This document shows positions 8,958 to 18,116 of a stretch of DNA of 64,000 nucleotides, piece by piece. Position numbers and translations under genes: made by a program. Origin of the DNA: an uncultured Lentisphaeria bacterium (GTDB taxonomy: Bacteria; Verrucomicrobiota; Lentisphaeria; Victivallales; UBA1829). A model generated the notes under the pieces. It did not search any database, was not told where the DNA came from, and saw only the letters and a program-made list of their open reading frames with translations. Numbering within the stretch: position 1 is the first letter of the stretch; every line of letters begins with the position of its first letter. The stretch is from positions 1 to 64,000 of the forward strand of contig CAJKAR010000014.1 in assembly GCA_905197955.1 (NCBI GenBank). Direction: 5' to 3'.

Positions 8958-10295
8958 ATGGAAACAGAATTGACACCGCTGGAAAAAGCAGGAAAACTGA
9001 TGCGCAAGTTTGAACATCCGAAAGCCGGGACCTGGGAACGGGTCGAACTTGACATCAAACGCAACCGCATGGGATGGGGCACCGTTTTTCTGAAAGACTC
9101 TTCCGGAGCTCCCGTGAAACATTGCGAAATCAAGGTCCGCCAGAAGACTCACGACTTCAAGTTCGGATGCAACTCATTCAAGCTCAAAAATTTTGCAGAA
9201 CAGGAAAAAAATGATGCCTACGAAGAGTATTTCAAACGTGTATTCAACGAGGCCATTATTCCCTTGTACTGGGATTCGACGGAGCCTGAACGAGGAAAGT
9301 TCCGGTATGCTGCCGACAGCACGCCGATGGATCGCCGTCCTCCCTCCGATCTGGTTCTCGACTGGTGCGAGCAGAACCGGATCGCTCCGAAAGGACACTG
9401 GATGTTCTGCGACAACTTCGTTCCCCGCTGGCTGCCGCGCGATTCCCGTGAAGTCATGTCTCTGGTCGAAAAACGCATCGCAGATCTGGCGGAACGTTAT
9501 GCTTCGCGAATTCGGAAATGGGATGTCGTCAACGAGTCGTTCACCTATCATCCGCGGAAGAGCCCGGAAATCGGCGATGCTCCCGTACCCGATGATTATG
9601 TTCGGGATATCTTCAAAATGGCGGAAAAATATTTCCCTGTTACAAGCGAATTCATCTACAACGATGGAACGGAGATCAGCTTCCGCTCCTTTGCTCATGA
9701 CAGTTCTCCCATGTATCTTCTTGCCGACCGACTTCTGAAACGAGGCGTGAAGCTCGACGGGCTCGGTCTTCAGTTCCATCTTTATGGAAAACTGGAAGAT
9801 GCCATTCGCATGGAAATAAAAAGTTTCTTTGATCCCGCGCATATTCTTCAGGTTCTGGATCAGCTTGGGAAGCTGCAGCTTCCGCTTCATATTTCGGAAA
9901 TCTCGCTGCCTACCTATCCGGAGCTTCCACGGGAGCTTGCCGAGGAAATTCAGGCGCAGCTTCTGCGGAACTTCTACCGTCTCTGGTTCAGTCAGAAGAA
10001 CTGTGAGTCCATTGTTTACTGGAATCTCTGCGATAAAACCGCATTCGGTATTGAAAGTCGTTACGATGCCTGCCTTATCGACGTGAATTTCAAGGAAAAG
10101 CCTTCTTACCGGGCTCTGGATCAGCTGGTCAACCACGAGTGGCACACCGAAACGGTTATGGTCACCGATGAAAACGGGGAAGCTTCATGGAACGGATTCT
10201 ATGGCGATTATGAACTCGAATTCTTCGACCGGAAACAGATCGTCGGACTGACTCCGCGGAGTGATAACGAATACGATCTTGTTCTGTCAGAATAA
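8958..10295 (+). CDS. GH10-like endo-xylanase, probably cytoplasmic
   Basis: A 445-residue enzyme. After an N-terminal beta-rich segment (residues about 25-75) comes a GH10-like barrel: PLYWDSTEPERGKF, KGHWMFC, and WDVVNE with Glu193 as probable acid/base. LGLQFHLYG follows, then HISE with Glu314 as probable nucleophile. No signal peptide is visible, so it may act on imported oligosaccharides. The ATG follows AATGGAGGAAA. It is controlled, by position, from the divergent AraC gene. Confidence 0.82.
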   Translation: METELTPLEKAGKLMRKFEHPKAGTWERVELDIKRNRMGWGTVFLKDSSGAPVKHCEIKVRQKTHDFKFGCNSFKLKNFAEQEKNDAYEEYFKRVFNEAIIPLYWDSTEPERGKFRYAADSTPMDRRPPSDLVLDWCEQNRIAPKGHWMFCDNFVPRWLPRDSREVMSLVEKRIADLAERYASRIRKWDVVNESFTYHPRKSPEIGDAPVPDDYVRDIFKMAEKYFPVTSEFIYNDGTEISFRSFAHDSSPMYLLADRLLKRGVKLDGLGLQFHLYGKLEDAIRMEIKSFFDPAHILQVLDQLGKLQLPLHISEISLPTYPELPRELAEEIQAQLLRNFYRLWFSQKNCESIVYWNLCDKTAFGIESRYDACLIDVNFKEKPSYRALDQLVNHEWHTETVMVTDENGEASWNGFYGDYELEFFDRKQIVGLTPRSDNEYDLVLSE

Positions 10296-11119
10296 TGAAT
10301 AAAAAACAGGATTGTCTTCTTTAGAAAACCAGTCCGCTCCGCCGTGGCTCCCCCGAATGCACGGATGGAGCGGACTGGCCGGTTGCGATGTTCCGCCGAC
10401 TCCCCCGAATCAGTGGAACTCCGCGCCGTTCGATGAACGAATCCCCGCTTTCTTTTCTGATCGGAAAATGGATTGTTTCTCCGTCGATACCCCTCGTTTC
10501 AGCGAAGAAACAATCCGGTTGAAACGGTTTTCGGTGTCTCTCGTCTCCTTCATCCATCTGCCCCCCTCAAAATGACCGATCCCGTTTTCTCTGCGATCCC
10601 TTTGTGTTCCGATGTTCCGACCCCATTCAGATCATCTTCCCCCTGGAAAATTCCGGGACCGCAGTTTCCCCCCTCAAGAAAAATCTGCAGAGTTGTTCTT
10701 GTTCTGTTTCCTTTTCCAGTACTGCTGTCAATGAATCCTGTTGTTTTGTAATAGATGGTTTATCTTTGTAAATAATCTATCCTTTATAAGAAGAAATTTC
10801 AAATTGAAAAGGTGAAAAATTTTAAAAAAAATAGAACTTATATTGAAAATATGTATCTTTCTGTAGCTGATATGCTAACATATTTGAGATGATTTTTGAG
10901 AAAGAAATGGTTTTGCAGAAGGAATATGAGGTTTTCTGTTTCCTGAAAATGAGTGTCTTCATGAAATGCAGAGGGTATTCTGACCTTTTCAGGGCCGTAA
11001 TGGGATGGGAGAAAGCGATCTTCCTTTTCCGGCGAAGAAAAGGAAGAATAAGATGATTCGGAATTATAGTAAATTTTTGATATTTTTTGTAAATTTATCC
11101 AAATAAGAAAATTCTCTCC
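10296..11119. other. Non-coding interval with three large inverted repeats
   Basis: No convincing gene. Three long stems stand out. The first is CCAGTCCGCTCC/GGAGCGGACTGG (10329-10340 and 10367-10378), with an inner CCGTG/CACGG stem. The second is GGATTGTTTCT/AGAAACAATCC (10470-10480 and 10506-10516). The third is CTGCGATCCC/GGGACCGCAG (10591-10600 and 10655-10664, one wobble). All three enclose runs of C, and CTCCCCCGAAT occurs twice. None is followed by a T tract. From about 10740 on the DNA is AT-rich and featureless. Confidence 0.6.
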
Positions 11120-12112
11120 TTAGAATTTCTGATTTGGGCGGATGATGAACTGTTCGATCCCTTCCTCTGCTGGAGGCGTGTTCCGGATTTCGGAGTGAAG
11201 GAGTTCAGAATCACCGAAATATTCCAGAATGAACTGCCAGCGGGTGTAGATGATCGGCATCATGACGACTGTGGAGATGTATGGGATCAGCAGCAGGATA
11301 TAGCCGATACAGCAGCAGGTCGCGATCAGAAATACGAAAATTGCAAGAGAAGCAAGAATCTGGATCAGGATCAGTCCCCAGATATATTTCACGAAGCGGA
11401 ACGGAGATTCTCTGATTGCTGTAAACGTTTTTTGCAGTGCGGTCCATCCGGAGATTTCCTTCCGGTACATGAGCAGAGCACCATAATCGTTAAAGAGGGT
11501 TTCGAGAATGAGTAGAATGAAAAATCCCAGAAAACTCGTAATGATGAGGATAATGCAGATTCCAAGAATCCAGCTTTGCAGTTCCGGCGGAAGTTTGCTG
11601 TAATTCAGATACGGCATCTGAATCAGTTCTCTTCCTGTTACAGAATTCAGGAGAGCGCCCAGGAGCGGCAGAGAACCGACGCTTCCGAGGAGTATTGCGA
11701 GAAGATAGCAGAGGAAAAATCCGATTTTGACCTGAAAAAAAGAGTTTGCCGCCGTGTGGAAATGACTCCATCGGCTGCCAAAGCGTTCCGCATCTGCGCC
11801 GCGGACAAGCATATCTAGAAAAATAAAGCGTCCCCGGCTGCTGAGCCAGTAGAAGACCAGACTCAGGGCAATCGCGAGAAGAACGGTGAATCCCAGAATC
11901 AGCAGAAACAGCAGAAGATGTTCGGTCAGGATATTTGATATTTTTTCTTTGGAACTGCTCTGCATGAAATTGAATCCGAATCCCCCGGATCCCAGATTCG
12001 CAAGGAACGCAGGGAATGCCAGCGTGAACCAGAGCTGGAGAGAGAATGGTGAAAAGAGAGTCTTTTTCATTTTGCGGAACGCTTGAGAGAGGGCATCGGA
12101 TAAAGTCTGCAT
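11120..12112 (-). CDS. Polytopic inner-membrane protein of unknown function
   Basis: A 330-residue protein with about six hydrophobic segments, for example LLLFLLILGFTVLLAIALSL, FFLCYLLAILLGSVGSL and ILGICIILIITSFLGFFILL. The topology resembles uncharacterised DUF4013/DUF7544-type membrane proteins, but I do not recognise a specific family. It lies 30 nt downstream of an M20 peptidase on the same strand and probably shares its transcript. No catalytic motif is visible. Confidence 0.8.
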   Translation of the reverse strand: MQTLSDALSQAFRKMKKTLFSPFSLQLWFTLAFPAFLANLGSGGFGFNFMQSSSKEKISNILTEHLLLFLLILGFTVLLAIALSLVFYWLSSRGRFIFLDMLVRGADAERFGSRWSHFHTAANSFFQVKIGFFLCYLLAILLGSVGSLPLLGALLNSVTGRELIQMPYLNYSKLPPELQSWILGICIILIITSFLGFFILLILETLFNDYGALLMYRKEISGWTALQKTFTAIRESPFRFVKYIWGLILIQILASLAIFVFLIATCCCIGYILLLIPYISTVVMMPIIYTRWQFILEYFGDSELLHSEIRNTPPAEEGIEQFIIRPNQKF

Positions 12113-12142
12113 AAAATCCTTCTTTCTTTGCTATTCTATATA

Positions 12143-13291
12143 TTATATAGAGGAGGGAAACGAGAGTGCCGTGGCGGTGATGATTTCAACAGCCCGGTCG
12201 ATTTCCCGTGGTTGAATGCATTCGTGAATGGAGTGTGCGGTTCCGACATCGCCCGGACCGAAAACGACTGAAGGAATTCCGAGGGATGCAGTGGTTCCGG
12301 CTTCTGTGGAGCAGGAAAGACCGCGGAAAGTGGCGGATGGTTTTACTTTCTGTGCTTGTCGAAGCATCAGGGTGGCAAAAGGATGAGTTTCGTCGATTTC
12401 GAACGGTGCGGTGAAAAAGGTCGGTTCGCTGAGTTCGTAATCGCCATATCCGGCGAGAGCGGTGCGGAGTTCGAGTTCCGCCTGTTCCACGGATTCTCCG
12501 GGGAGGAGACGGCGGTCGATGATGAATTCGCACCGGTCGGGCACAGAATTCGGCTGAGTTCCCCCCTGAATCATTCCGACATTGACCGTCGGATGAGAAA
12601 GCCGTTTATGGGATTTTTTCCCGATCAGAGTTCTGGAGAACTGCTCGACTGCCAGAAGTAATTTTGCGGATTTGTAGATTGCGTTTTCGCCCTGCGGCAC
12701 CAGACTTGAATGGACCGATATTCCGCGGGAGATGATCTTCCAGCGCACCGTCCCCTTGTGAGAAGTGACCACATCCAGCAGAGTTCCTTCAATGATGATT
12801 GCGGCATCCGGCCGGATGCGGTCCGGGAGAATCGAGTCGATTCCGGCAAAACCGGTTTCCTCATCACAGGTGCAGGCGACTGCGAAACGGCAGGGTGCCC
12901 CTCCCAGTTCCTGAAGTTTGAAAAGTGAGAGCAGTGCCGCCGCGAGAGAAGCCTTGTCATCGGTGATGCCGAGTCCGCGATAGAATCCATTCTCTGTTTC
13001 TGTTATTCTGAAAGGGGAGGGCAGTTCCGGAACCCATACAGTATCCGTGTGGGCAAAGCAGGCCAGAAGGGGCGCTTCGGGAGCATTGTTTTTTGCGGGG
13101 AGCTCAAGGAGAAGAGTCGGCCGTTCCGGTTCAGATTCGATTCTGACGGTACGGATGCCGTGCCCGGCAGCCAGGTGTTCGATGAAATCGACGATTCTTT
13201 TTTCTCCCGCCAGCTCCGGATGTTCCTTGATGCAGTGCGGATTGACGCTCGGAATGGCGACCAGTTCCCGCAGTAGTTCCAGTGAATTCAT
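12143..13291 (-). CDS. M20 family metallopeptidase (ArgE/DapE/ACY1-like)
   Basis: A 382-residue zinc-dependent amidohydrolase or deacylase. The metal-ligand series of the family is present: CFAHTDTVW (His and Asp), GLGITDDKAS (Asp), TCDEETGF (catalytic and metal Glu), IIEGTLLD and TAHSIHE (His). The dimerisation domain sits in the middle (SRGISVHSSLVPQGENA). Length is typical. It could be acetylornithine or succinyl-diaminopimelate deacetylase or a dipeptidase, and sequence alone does not decide. It is followed by the membrane protein in the same operon. Confidence 0.88.
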   Translation of the reverse strand: MNSLELLRELVAIPSVNPHCIKEHPELAGEKRIVDFIEHLAAGHGIRTVRIESEPERPTLLLELPAKNNAPEAPLLACFAHTDTVWVPELPSPFRITETENGFYRGLGITDDKASLAAALLSLFKLQELGGAPCRFAVACTCDEETGFAGIDSILPDRIRPDAAIIIEGTLLDVVTSHKGTVRWKIISRGISVHSSLVPQGENAIYKSAKLLLAVEQFSRTLIGKKSHKRLSHPTVNVGMIQGGTQPNSVPDRCEFIIDRRLLPGESVEQAELELRTALAGYGDYELSEPTFFTAPFEIDETHPFATLMLRQAQKVKPSATFRGLSCSTEAGTTASLGIPSVVFGPGDVGTAHSIHECIQPREIDRAVEIITATALSFPSSI

Positions 13292-13327
13292 TCGATACTC
13301 CGATTTCCAAAATTCCTCGTTCGGGAA

Positions 13328-13356
13328 GATATAGCATGGAAAGCGGAAGATTTCAA
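13328..13356 (-). promoter_or_regulatory. Predicted promoter of the M20 peptidase operon
   Basis: Read on the minus strand, TTGAAA (13356-13351), 17 nt, TATATC (13333-13328). Confidence 0.55.
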
Positions 13357-13367
13357 TCGAAGAAAAT

Positions 13368-13395
13368 TTGCAAAAAAATAAAAAAATGATATTTT
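13368..13395 (+). promoter_or_regulatory. Possible promoter of the coiled-coil protein and ribosomal operon
   Basis: TTGCAA (13368-13373), 16 nt, TATTTT (13390-13395). It is the only candidate upstream of the rplV-secY gene run. The match is modest. Confidence 0.4.
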
Positions 13396-13449
13396 AGAAG
13401 AATGCCGGTAATTTTTAGCAGATGAAACCTCTGAAAAAAGGCTTTGAAA

Positions 13450-14253
13450 GTGGAACTTCAGGAAAAAAATAGAAATATTTTAAAAAAAAATTGGATTTTT
13501 TTCAAAAGACCACTTATATTATTAGCTCTGTGTGGAATGTTTCTGCCCGCGTTGAACGCGGAGGATAACACACAGAACAGGAAAATTGCGAAACTTCAGG
13601 CGGAGATTCGTCGGCTGAATGCGGAAAATGCCGGATTGAAACAGTCGATAGAGCGTCTGAAGGAGGCTTCCACGGAAGGAAGCGTGCTTCGCAAGGAGCT
13701 GATTGAAACACTTGACAAGTATTCGACGCAGGCCGGACGGTTAAAGCGCATGGAAATGAGCGCCGCCGGGACCATCGAAACCCTTGAACCGGTGTATATG
13801 GGCGCCAGAGAAATGGCTCTGGAGGCCGATCTGAAAGTATGCGCAGATTCAATAGGACAGCTCTCAGTAGCAATACTGAGATACTGCGATGAGATCTCTT
13901 CTGTCCTGCCTCAAATCATATCGAATCATGTCGAAGCGGCAAAAATGCGGCTTAAGCTGGAAGCTCTGAAGGAACAGGCGCTGAAAGCTGCGCCGCTGGC
14001 AAGTCCCGCGAAAGCCCCGGAGCGGTTTGAACGCTGCCGGATAGCAGAGTTGAATCCGATGCCGGAACTGGTGATCCTTTCCGCAGGATACCGGGATGGA
14101 ATCCGGATGGGACTGTTGCTGAAGGCCGGCAAAACGACGTTGAAAGTCGTCGCGATCCGGTCGTTTGTAAGTGCGGCCATAGTAGTAAAGGGCGAGTTCA
14201 AAGAGCTGGCGCCTGGAATGGAGGCCGTGCCTGCGGGCCGGGAAAAATCGTGA
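13450..14253 (+). CDS. Exported coiled-coil protein of unknown function
   Basis: About 267 residues from a GTG start at 13450, chosen because AAAAAGG lies 8 nt upstream. A TTG at 13444 would add two residues. A basic N terminus leads into a hydrophobic segment (RPLILLALCGMFLPALNA), a signal peptide. A heptad-rich coiled coil follows at about residues 45-90 (KIAKLQAEIRRLNAENAGLK). The C-terminal part, rich in beta residues, has no family I recognise. It sits 74 nt upstream of rplV and so occupies the place of the missing first half of the S10 operon. Confidence 0.7.
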   Translation: MELQEKNRNILKKNWIFFKRPLILLALCGMFLPALNAEDNTQNRKIAKLQAEIRRLNAENAGLKQSIERLKEASTEGSVLRKELIETLDKYSTQAGRLKRMEMSAAGTIETLEPVYMGAREMALEADLKVCADSIGQLSVAILRYCDEISSVLPQIISNHVEAAKMRLKLEALKEQALKAAPLASPAKAPERFERCRIAELNPMPELVILSAGYRDGIRMGLLLKAGKTTLKVVAIRSFVSAAIVVKGEFKELAPGMEAVPAGREKS

Positions 14254-14327
14254 AGGACTAAGGATTCGTAAGAGTCTTTAATTTTTAAGTATAACAACCA
14301 TTAACAACAAGAAATGAGAGAAGTAGA

Positions 14328-14663
14328 ATGGAAGTTCGGGCGATGACAAAATACGTCCACATATCTCCGCTGAAGGCTTCGGATTTCTCCCGTACGATTC
14401 AGGGAAAGTCTGTGGTTGAAGCGCTTGCTATGGTGGAGTTGAGTCCGAGGAAGGCGGCGAGACTTTTCGGCAGAACACTGAAAAGCGCGCTGGCGAACGC
14501 CGAAAACAACTACGAGCTCAAGAGAGAATCCCTCACTGTCAAGGAAGCGGTAGCCAATCCGGGACCCATGCTGAGAAGATTCCGTCCGAAAGCGCGTGGC
14601 ATGGCCGGCAGAATCAGAAAACGTACGAGTCACTTCACAGTGGTTCTTACAGACGAGAAATAA
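14328..14663 (+). CDS. rplV: 50S ribosomal protein L22
   Basis: 111 residues. L22 lines the peptide exit tunnel. The start MEVRAMTKYVHISPLKA matches the family pattern, and the conserved C-terminal part (RRFRPKARGMAGRIRKRTSH) is complete. It is the first ribosomal gene here. rpsJ, rplC, rplD, rplW, rplB and rpsS, which normally precede it, are not in the window upstream. Confidence 0.97.
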   Translation: MEVRAMTKYVHISPLKASDFSRTIQGKSVVEALAMVELSPRKAARLFGRTLKSALANAENNYELKRESLTVKEAVANPGPMLRRFRPKARGMAGRIRKRTSHFTVVLTDEK

Positions 14664-14677
14664 GAAAGGGTCTGATA

Positions 14678-15379
14678 GTGGGTCAGAAGGTAAATCCTAT
14701 TGGGCTGAGATTGGCCCTGAACAAGAACTGGAGTTCTCACTGGTTTGCAAGAAAAGACAGCAAGGGGAACTTTGGTGATTGGCTTCATGAAGATCTCAAG
14801 ATTCGTTCGTACATCAAAAAGAATTTCAACAATGCCGCGATCTCCAAGATTCTGATTGAGCGTTATGGAACCCGTGTTCGCGTTACGATTTATGCAGCGC
14901 GTCCCGGCATCCTGATCGGCCGCAAAGGCGCGGAGCTGGATACGCTTAAGAGCAGTGTGGCGAAACTTCTTGCCGCGAACTGCGAACTGATTCTGGAAGT
15001 GGTCGAGATCAAGCAGCCGGAAACGAACGCGCAGCTTGTCGCGGAGAGCGTCGCTCAGCAGCTGGAACGCCGCATCGGCTTCCGCCGCGCGATGAAGAAA
15101 GCGATTCAGACCGCGATGGAACTCGGTGTCGAAGGCATCAAGATTCATTGCGCAGGACGTCTCGGCGGAGCGGAACTTGCCCGCACCGAGCAGTACAAAG
15201 AGGGAAGAACCCCTCTGCACACATTGAAGGCCCATATTGATTATGGGTTCACCGAAGCCAACACGACCGCTGGAAAAATCGGCGTGAAGGTATGGATTTG
15301 TCACAAAGAGCCAACGGAGGAAATGCAAAATGCCGTTAATGCCAAAAAGAGTAAAGCACAGAAAGGTTCAGCGCGGTAA
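14678..15379 (+). CDS. rpsC: 30S ribosomal protein S3
   Basis: 233 residues, GTG start preceded by AAAGGG. S3 shapes the mRNA entry channel. MGQKVNPIGLRL is the canonical N terminus. The KH domain shows GILIGRKGAELD and the C-terminal domain GRLGGAELARTEQYKEGR. The 3' end overlaps rplP by 50 nt, which is long for this pair. Confidence 0.97.
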   Translation: MGQKVNPIGLRLALNKNWSSHWFARKDSKGNFGDWLHEDLKIRSYIKKNFNNAAISKILIERYGTRVRVTIYAARPGILIGRKGAELDTLKSSVAKLLAANCELILEVVEIKQPETNAQLVAESVAQQLERRIGFRRAMKKAIQTAMELGVEGIKIHCAGRLGGAELARTEQYKEGRTPLHTLKAHIDYGFTEANTTAGKIGVKVWICHKEPTEEMQNAVNAKKSKAQKGSAR

Positions 15380-15749
15380 CAACGGGGGTCTTTCGCAGAG
15401 ATGTAATGAACTCGATTTCGGCGAATTCGGACTCCAGACACTCGACCGTGCTTATCTGACAGCGAACCAGATCGAAGCCGCCCGTGTGGCGATTACCCGT
15501 CACATGAAACGCCGCGGTAAAGTCTGGATCAGGGTTTTCCCCTACAAGCCGTACACCAAGAAGCCCTTGGAAGTTCGTATGGGTAAGGGAAAAGGAAACG
15601 TGGAATACTGGGTTGCGCCCATCAAGCCGGGAAGAATGCTCTTCGAGGTGAGTGGATGCACGGAAAACGTTGCGAAGGAAGCGATGAGCCTCGCCGCAGC
15701 GAAACTTCCGATTAAATGCAAATTCATCATGCGTCAGCATGCTGTTTGA
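15330..15749 (+). CDS. rplP: 50S ribosomal protein L16
   Basis: 139 residues. L16 helps place the aminoacyl-tRNA in the A site. MPKRVKHRKVQRG and MGKGKGNVEYWVAP are family signatures. The ATG at 15330 follows GGAGG at 9 nt. A start at 15339 would also fit. It overlaps rpsC by 50 nt. Confidence 0.97.
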   Translation: MPLMPKRVKHRKVQRGNNGGLSQRCNELDFGEFGLQTLDRAYLTANQIEAARVAITRHMKRRGKVWIRVFPYKPYTKKPLEVRMGKGKGNVEYWVAPIKPGRMLFEVSGCTENVAKEAMSLAAAKLPIKCKFIMRQHAV

Positions 15750-15762
15750 CGGAGATTTGCAA

Positions 15763-15963
15763 ATGAAGATGAAAGAAGTCAAAGAACTGACAGCGGAAGA
15801 GCTTGAGAACAAGATTGCGGAACTCCGCAAAGAGCACTTCACTCTCCGTCAGCAGTCCAAGACGGGAACACTTGAGAAGCCCGCGCAGCTGAAGAACGTG
15901 CGCCGGGACATCGCAAGATGTTTGACGGAACAGAAAATCAGGGGCGCTGCTGTGCAGGCCTGA
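15763..15963 (+). CDS. rpmC: 50S ribosomal protein L29
   Basis: 66 residues from the ATG at 15763, which follows GGAG. An upstream ATG at 15739 would overlap rplP and has no family support. The protein has the two-helix L29 pattern (MKEVKELTAEELENKIAELR, then LRQQSKTG and NVRRDIARCLT). L29 sits at the exit tunnel. Confidence 0.95.
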   Translation: MKMKEVKELTAEELENKIAELRKEHFTLRQQSKTGTLEKPAQLKNVRRDIARCLTEQKIRGAAVQA

Positions 15964-15992
15964 TGAACAGAGAATAAAATAGGAATTGTGCT

Positions 15993-16277
15993 ATGAATGA
16001 AGAGAACAGCAGCGCGCCGCAGGTAGAACGCGGTAACCGCAAGCACAGAGTCGGCATCGTGGTCAGCGACGTTCAGAACAAGACCATCGTCGTCGAAGTT
16101 CAGCGCAGAGCGGCGCACAAGAAATACAAGAAGGTCGTAAAAGTCCGTACGCGCTATGCCGTGCACGACGAGACGAATCAGGCGAAAGTCGGCGACACGG
16201 TCAGAATCGGTGAAACCAGGCCCATGAGCAAAATGAAGCGTTGGCGCCTTGAGGAAATAATCAGCCACGCTGAATAA
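15993..16277 (+). CDS. rpsQ: 30S ribosomal protein S17
   Basis: 94 residues. S17 binds 16S rRNA early in 30S assembly. The OB fold is recognisable in HRVGIVVSDVQNKTIVVEV and VGDTVRIGETRPMSKMKRW. An acidic, polar extension of about 15 residues precedes the fold. The start has AGGA at 8 nt. Confidence 0.96.
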   Translation: MNEENSSAPQVERGNRKHRVGIVVSDVQNKTIVVEVQRRAAHKKYKKVVKVRTRYAVHDETNQAKVGDTVRIGETRPMSKMKRWRLEEIISHAE

Positions 16278-16300
16278 GCGCGGTTTGGGAGATTACTGCA

Positions 16301-16666
16301 ATGGTCCAGATGCAATCAAATATGGAAGTTGCCGACAACTCCGGCGCGAAGAGAATCACCGTTATCACGATTCTCGGCCAGAAGCGTCGTTTTGCGAAAG
16401 TCGGCGACATTGTCACAGCCTCTGTCAAGGAAGCGATTCCTGGCGGCGGCGTGAAGAAGGGCGACGTCGTGAAGGCTGTGATTGTAAGAACAGCCGCGAA
16501 GATTCGTCGCGCGGACGGTTCCTATCTGAGATTTGACGCCAACGCGGCTGTCGTAATCGACGATCAGAAGAATCCGAAGGGAACCCGTATTTTCGGCCCT
16601 GTCGCACGTGAACTGCGCGACAAGAACTTCATGAAAATCATTTCGCTTGCTCCGGAGGTGCTTTGA
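16301..16666 (+). CDS. rplN: 50S ribosomal protein L14
   Basis: 121 residues. L14 forms an inter-subunit bridge. MVQMQSNMEVADNSGAKRI, GDIVTASVKEAIPGGGVKKG and the C-terminal PVARELRD are all present. The stop codon shares one base with the start of rplX. Confidence 0.97.
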   Translation: MVQMQSNMEVADNSGAKRITVITILGQKRRFAKVGDIVTASVKEAIPGGGVKKGDVVKAVIVRTAAKIRRADGSYLRFDANAAVVIDDQKNPKGTRIFGPVARELRDKNFMKIISLAPEVL

Positions 16667-16938
16667 TGTTTTCTGAGAAATGCACGAAATCGTATCACGT
16701 CAAAAAAGGTGATGTGGTTGAAGTACTGAGCGGCGTATGGAAAAAAGAGACCGGTAAAATCACAGCCGTCATCAAGAAGACGGACCGTGTTGTTCTTGAG
16801 ATCCAGAGCGTTGCGGCAGACAAGCTTGCCGAGCGCGTTGGCAAAAAGACGATCAAGAAATCCCAGGCCAATCCGAAAGGCGGTCTTGTGGAGAGATCTG
16901 TTTCGGTCCATGTTTCTAACGTCAGGAAGAAAGACTGA
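16666..16938 (+). CDS. rplX: 50S ribosomal protein L24
   Basis: 90 residues. L24 is an assembly initiator with a KOW fold: VKKGDVVEVLSGVWKKETGK, then NPKGGLVERSVSVHVSNV. The ATG at 16666 overlaps the rplN stop by one base, implying coupled translation. An in-frame TTG just before it is unlikely to be used. Confidence 0.95.
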   Translation: MFSEKCTKSYHVKKGDVVEVLSGVWKKETGKITAVIKKTDRVVLEIQSVAADKLAERVGKKTIKKSQANPKGGLVERSVSVHVSNVRKKD

Positions 16939-16952
16939 TCGGAGAATAAACT

Positions 16953-17489
16953 ATGCCTGACATGAAGAAAAAATACAATGAGGAAGTAGTGCCGGCTCTC
17001 AAAGCGAAGCTCGGTATTACCAATATTATGCGGGTTCCGAAACTTCAGAAGATTGTTCTGAGCATCGGAATCAGCTCCAAAATGGAAAAAGACGCGCTTG
17101 CGGAAGCCCGCAACCATCTTACCGCTCTTGCGGGACAGGCTCCTGTTGTCTGCAAAGCGAAGAAGAACGTTGCCGGATTCAAACTGCGCGTTGGAATGCC
17201 CGTCGGTCTGATGGTCACGCTCCGCGGCAAGAAGATGTACGATTTCCTTGACAGATTCGTTCACAATGCTCTTCCGCGAGTCAGAGACTTCCGCGGTGTT
17301 CCGAACAAGGGATTCGACGGAGTGGGGAATTACAACCTCGGCGTGCCCGATGTTTCCATCTTTACCGAAGTCGATCTGGAAAAGATCAAATATCCCCTGG
17401 GATTGAACTTAACAATGGTGACCAGCGCGCCGAACGATGCGGAAGCAAAAGAACTGCTCGCGATGCTGGAAGTCCCGTTTGCGCACTGA
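16953..17489 (+). CDS. rplE: 50S ribosomal protein L5
   Basis: 178 residues. L5 contacts 5S rRNA and the P-site tRNA. Signatures: IMRVPKLQKIVLSIG, LRVGMPVGLMVTLRGKKMYD and LPRVRDFRGVPNKGFDGVGN. The GGAG ribosome-binding site precedes the ATG. Confidence 0.97.
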   Translation: MPDMKKKYNEEVVPALKAKLGITNIMRVPKLQKIVLSIGISSKMEKDALAEARNHLTALAGQAPVVCKAKKNVAGFKLRVGMPVGLMVTLRGKKMYDFLDRFVHNALPRVRDFRGVPNKGFDGVGNYNLGVPDVSIFTEVDLEKIKYPLGLNLTMVTSAPNDAEAKELLAMLEVPFAH

Positions 17490-17503
17490 GAGGAGAATAG
17501 AAC

Positions 17504-17689
17504 ATGGCCAGAAAAAGTCTTATAGCCAAGCAGAAGCGCGGAAATAAGTTCCAGGTCCGGAACTACAACCGCTGCCAGGCTTGCGGCAGACCTCGCGCAT
17601 ACATCCGCAAATTCAAACTTTGCCGTATCTGCTTCAGAGAGATGGCCCTGAACGGTCAGATCCCTGGCATTGTGAAGGCAAGCTGGTGA
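17504..17689 (+). CDS. rpsZ: 30S ribosomal protein S14, zinc-binding type
   Basis: 61 residues, the short C+ form of S14. Cys24-x2-Cys27 and Cys40-x2-Cys43 form a zinc ribbon (CQACGRPRAYIRKFKLCRIC). The ribosome-binding site is GAGAGGAG. S14 helps assemble the 30S head. Confidence 0.97.
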   Translation: MARKSLIAKQKRGNKFQVRNYNRCQACGRPRAYIRKFKLCRICFREMALNGQIPGIVKASW

Positions 17690-17705
17690 AAGGTGGAATC
17701 AGAAA

Positions 17706-18098
17706 ATGAGTATGCAGGATCCTATATCAGATATGTTGACCCGTCTGCGTAACGGCGGAATGTCAATGCAGAAGGAAGTTTCCATGCCCGCGTCGAAGAT
17801 GAAATCCGCGATCGCCAAGGTTCTCCTTGACGAAGGATACATTGCCGGCTACCGCGTGGAAGGGGATGTCAAGAAAACGTTGACAATCGAAATGAAATAT
17901 CATATGCGTCGTCCGGTGATCGAAGGTCTGGAAAGAGTAAGCAAACCTTCCTGCCGTCTCTATTGCGGCTGCAAAGAGATTCCGCGCGTCAAGGATGGAC
18001 TCGGAATTGCCATTCTGTCCTCGCCGAAAGGCATCCTCAGCGGAAAAGATGCACAGAAACAGAATGTCGGCGGAGAAGTTCTCTGCTACGTCTGGTGA
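17706..18098 (+). CDS. rpsH: 30S ribosomal protein S8
   Basis: 130 residues. S8 binds the central domain of 16S rRNA and in many bacteria represses its own spc operon. MQDPISDMLTRLRNG and the C-terminal GLGIAILSSPKGI and GGEVLCYVW are diagnostic. An ATG at 17712 inside the listed start gives the more usual N terminus. Confidence 0.97.
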   Translation: MSMQDPISDMLTRLRNGGMSMQKEVSMPASKMKSAIAKVLLDEGYIAGYRVEGDVKKTLTIEMKYHMRRPVIEGLERVSKPSCRLYCGCKEIPRVKDGLGIAILSSPKGILSGKDAQKQNVGGEVLCYVW

Positions 18099-18116
18099 TG
18101 AAACGAGGTATTGAAG

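Noticed and set aside
10312..10751. Small open frames after the GH10-like gene
   Set aside because: They run through the large inverted repeats and C runs, have no start signals and no plausible protein features.
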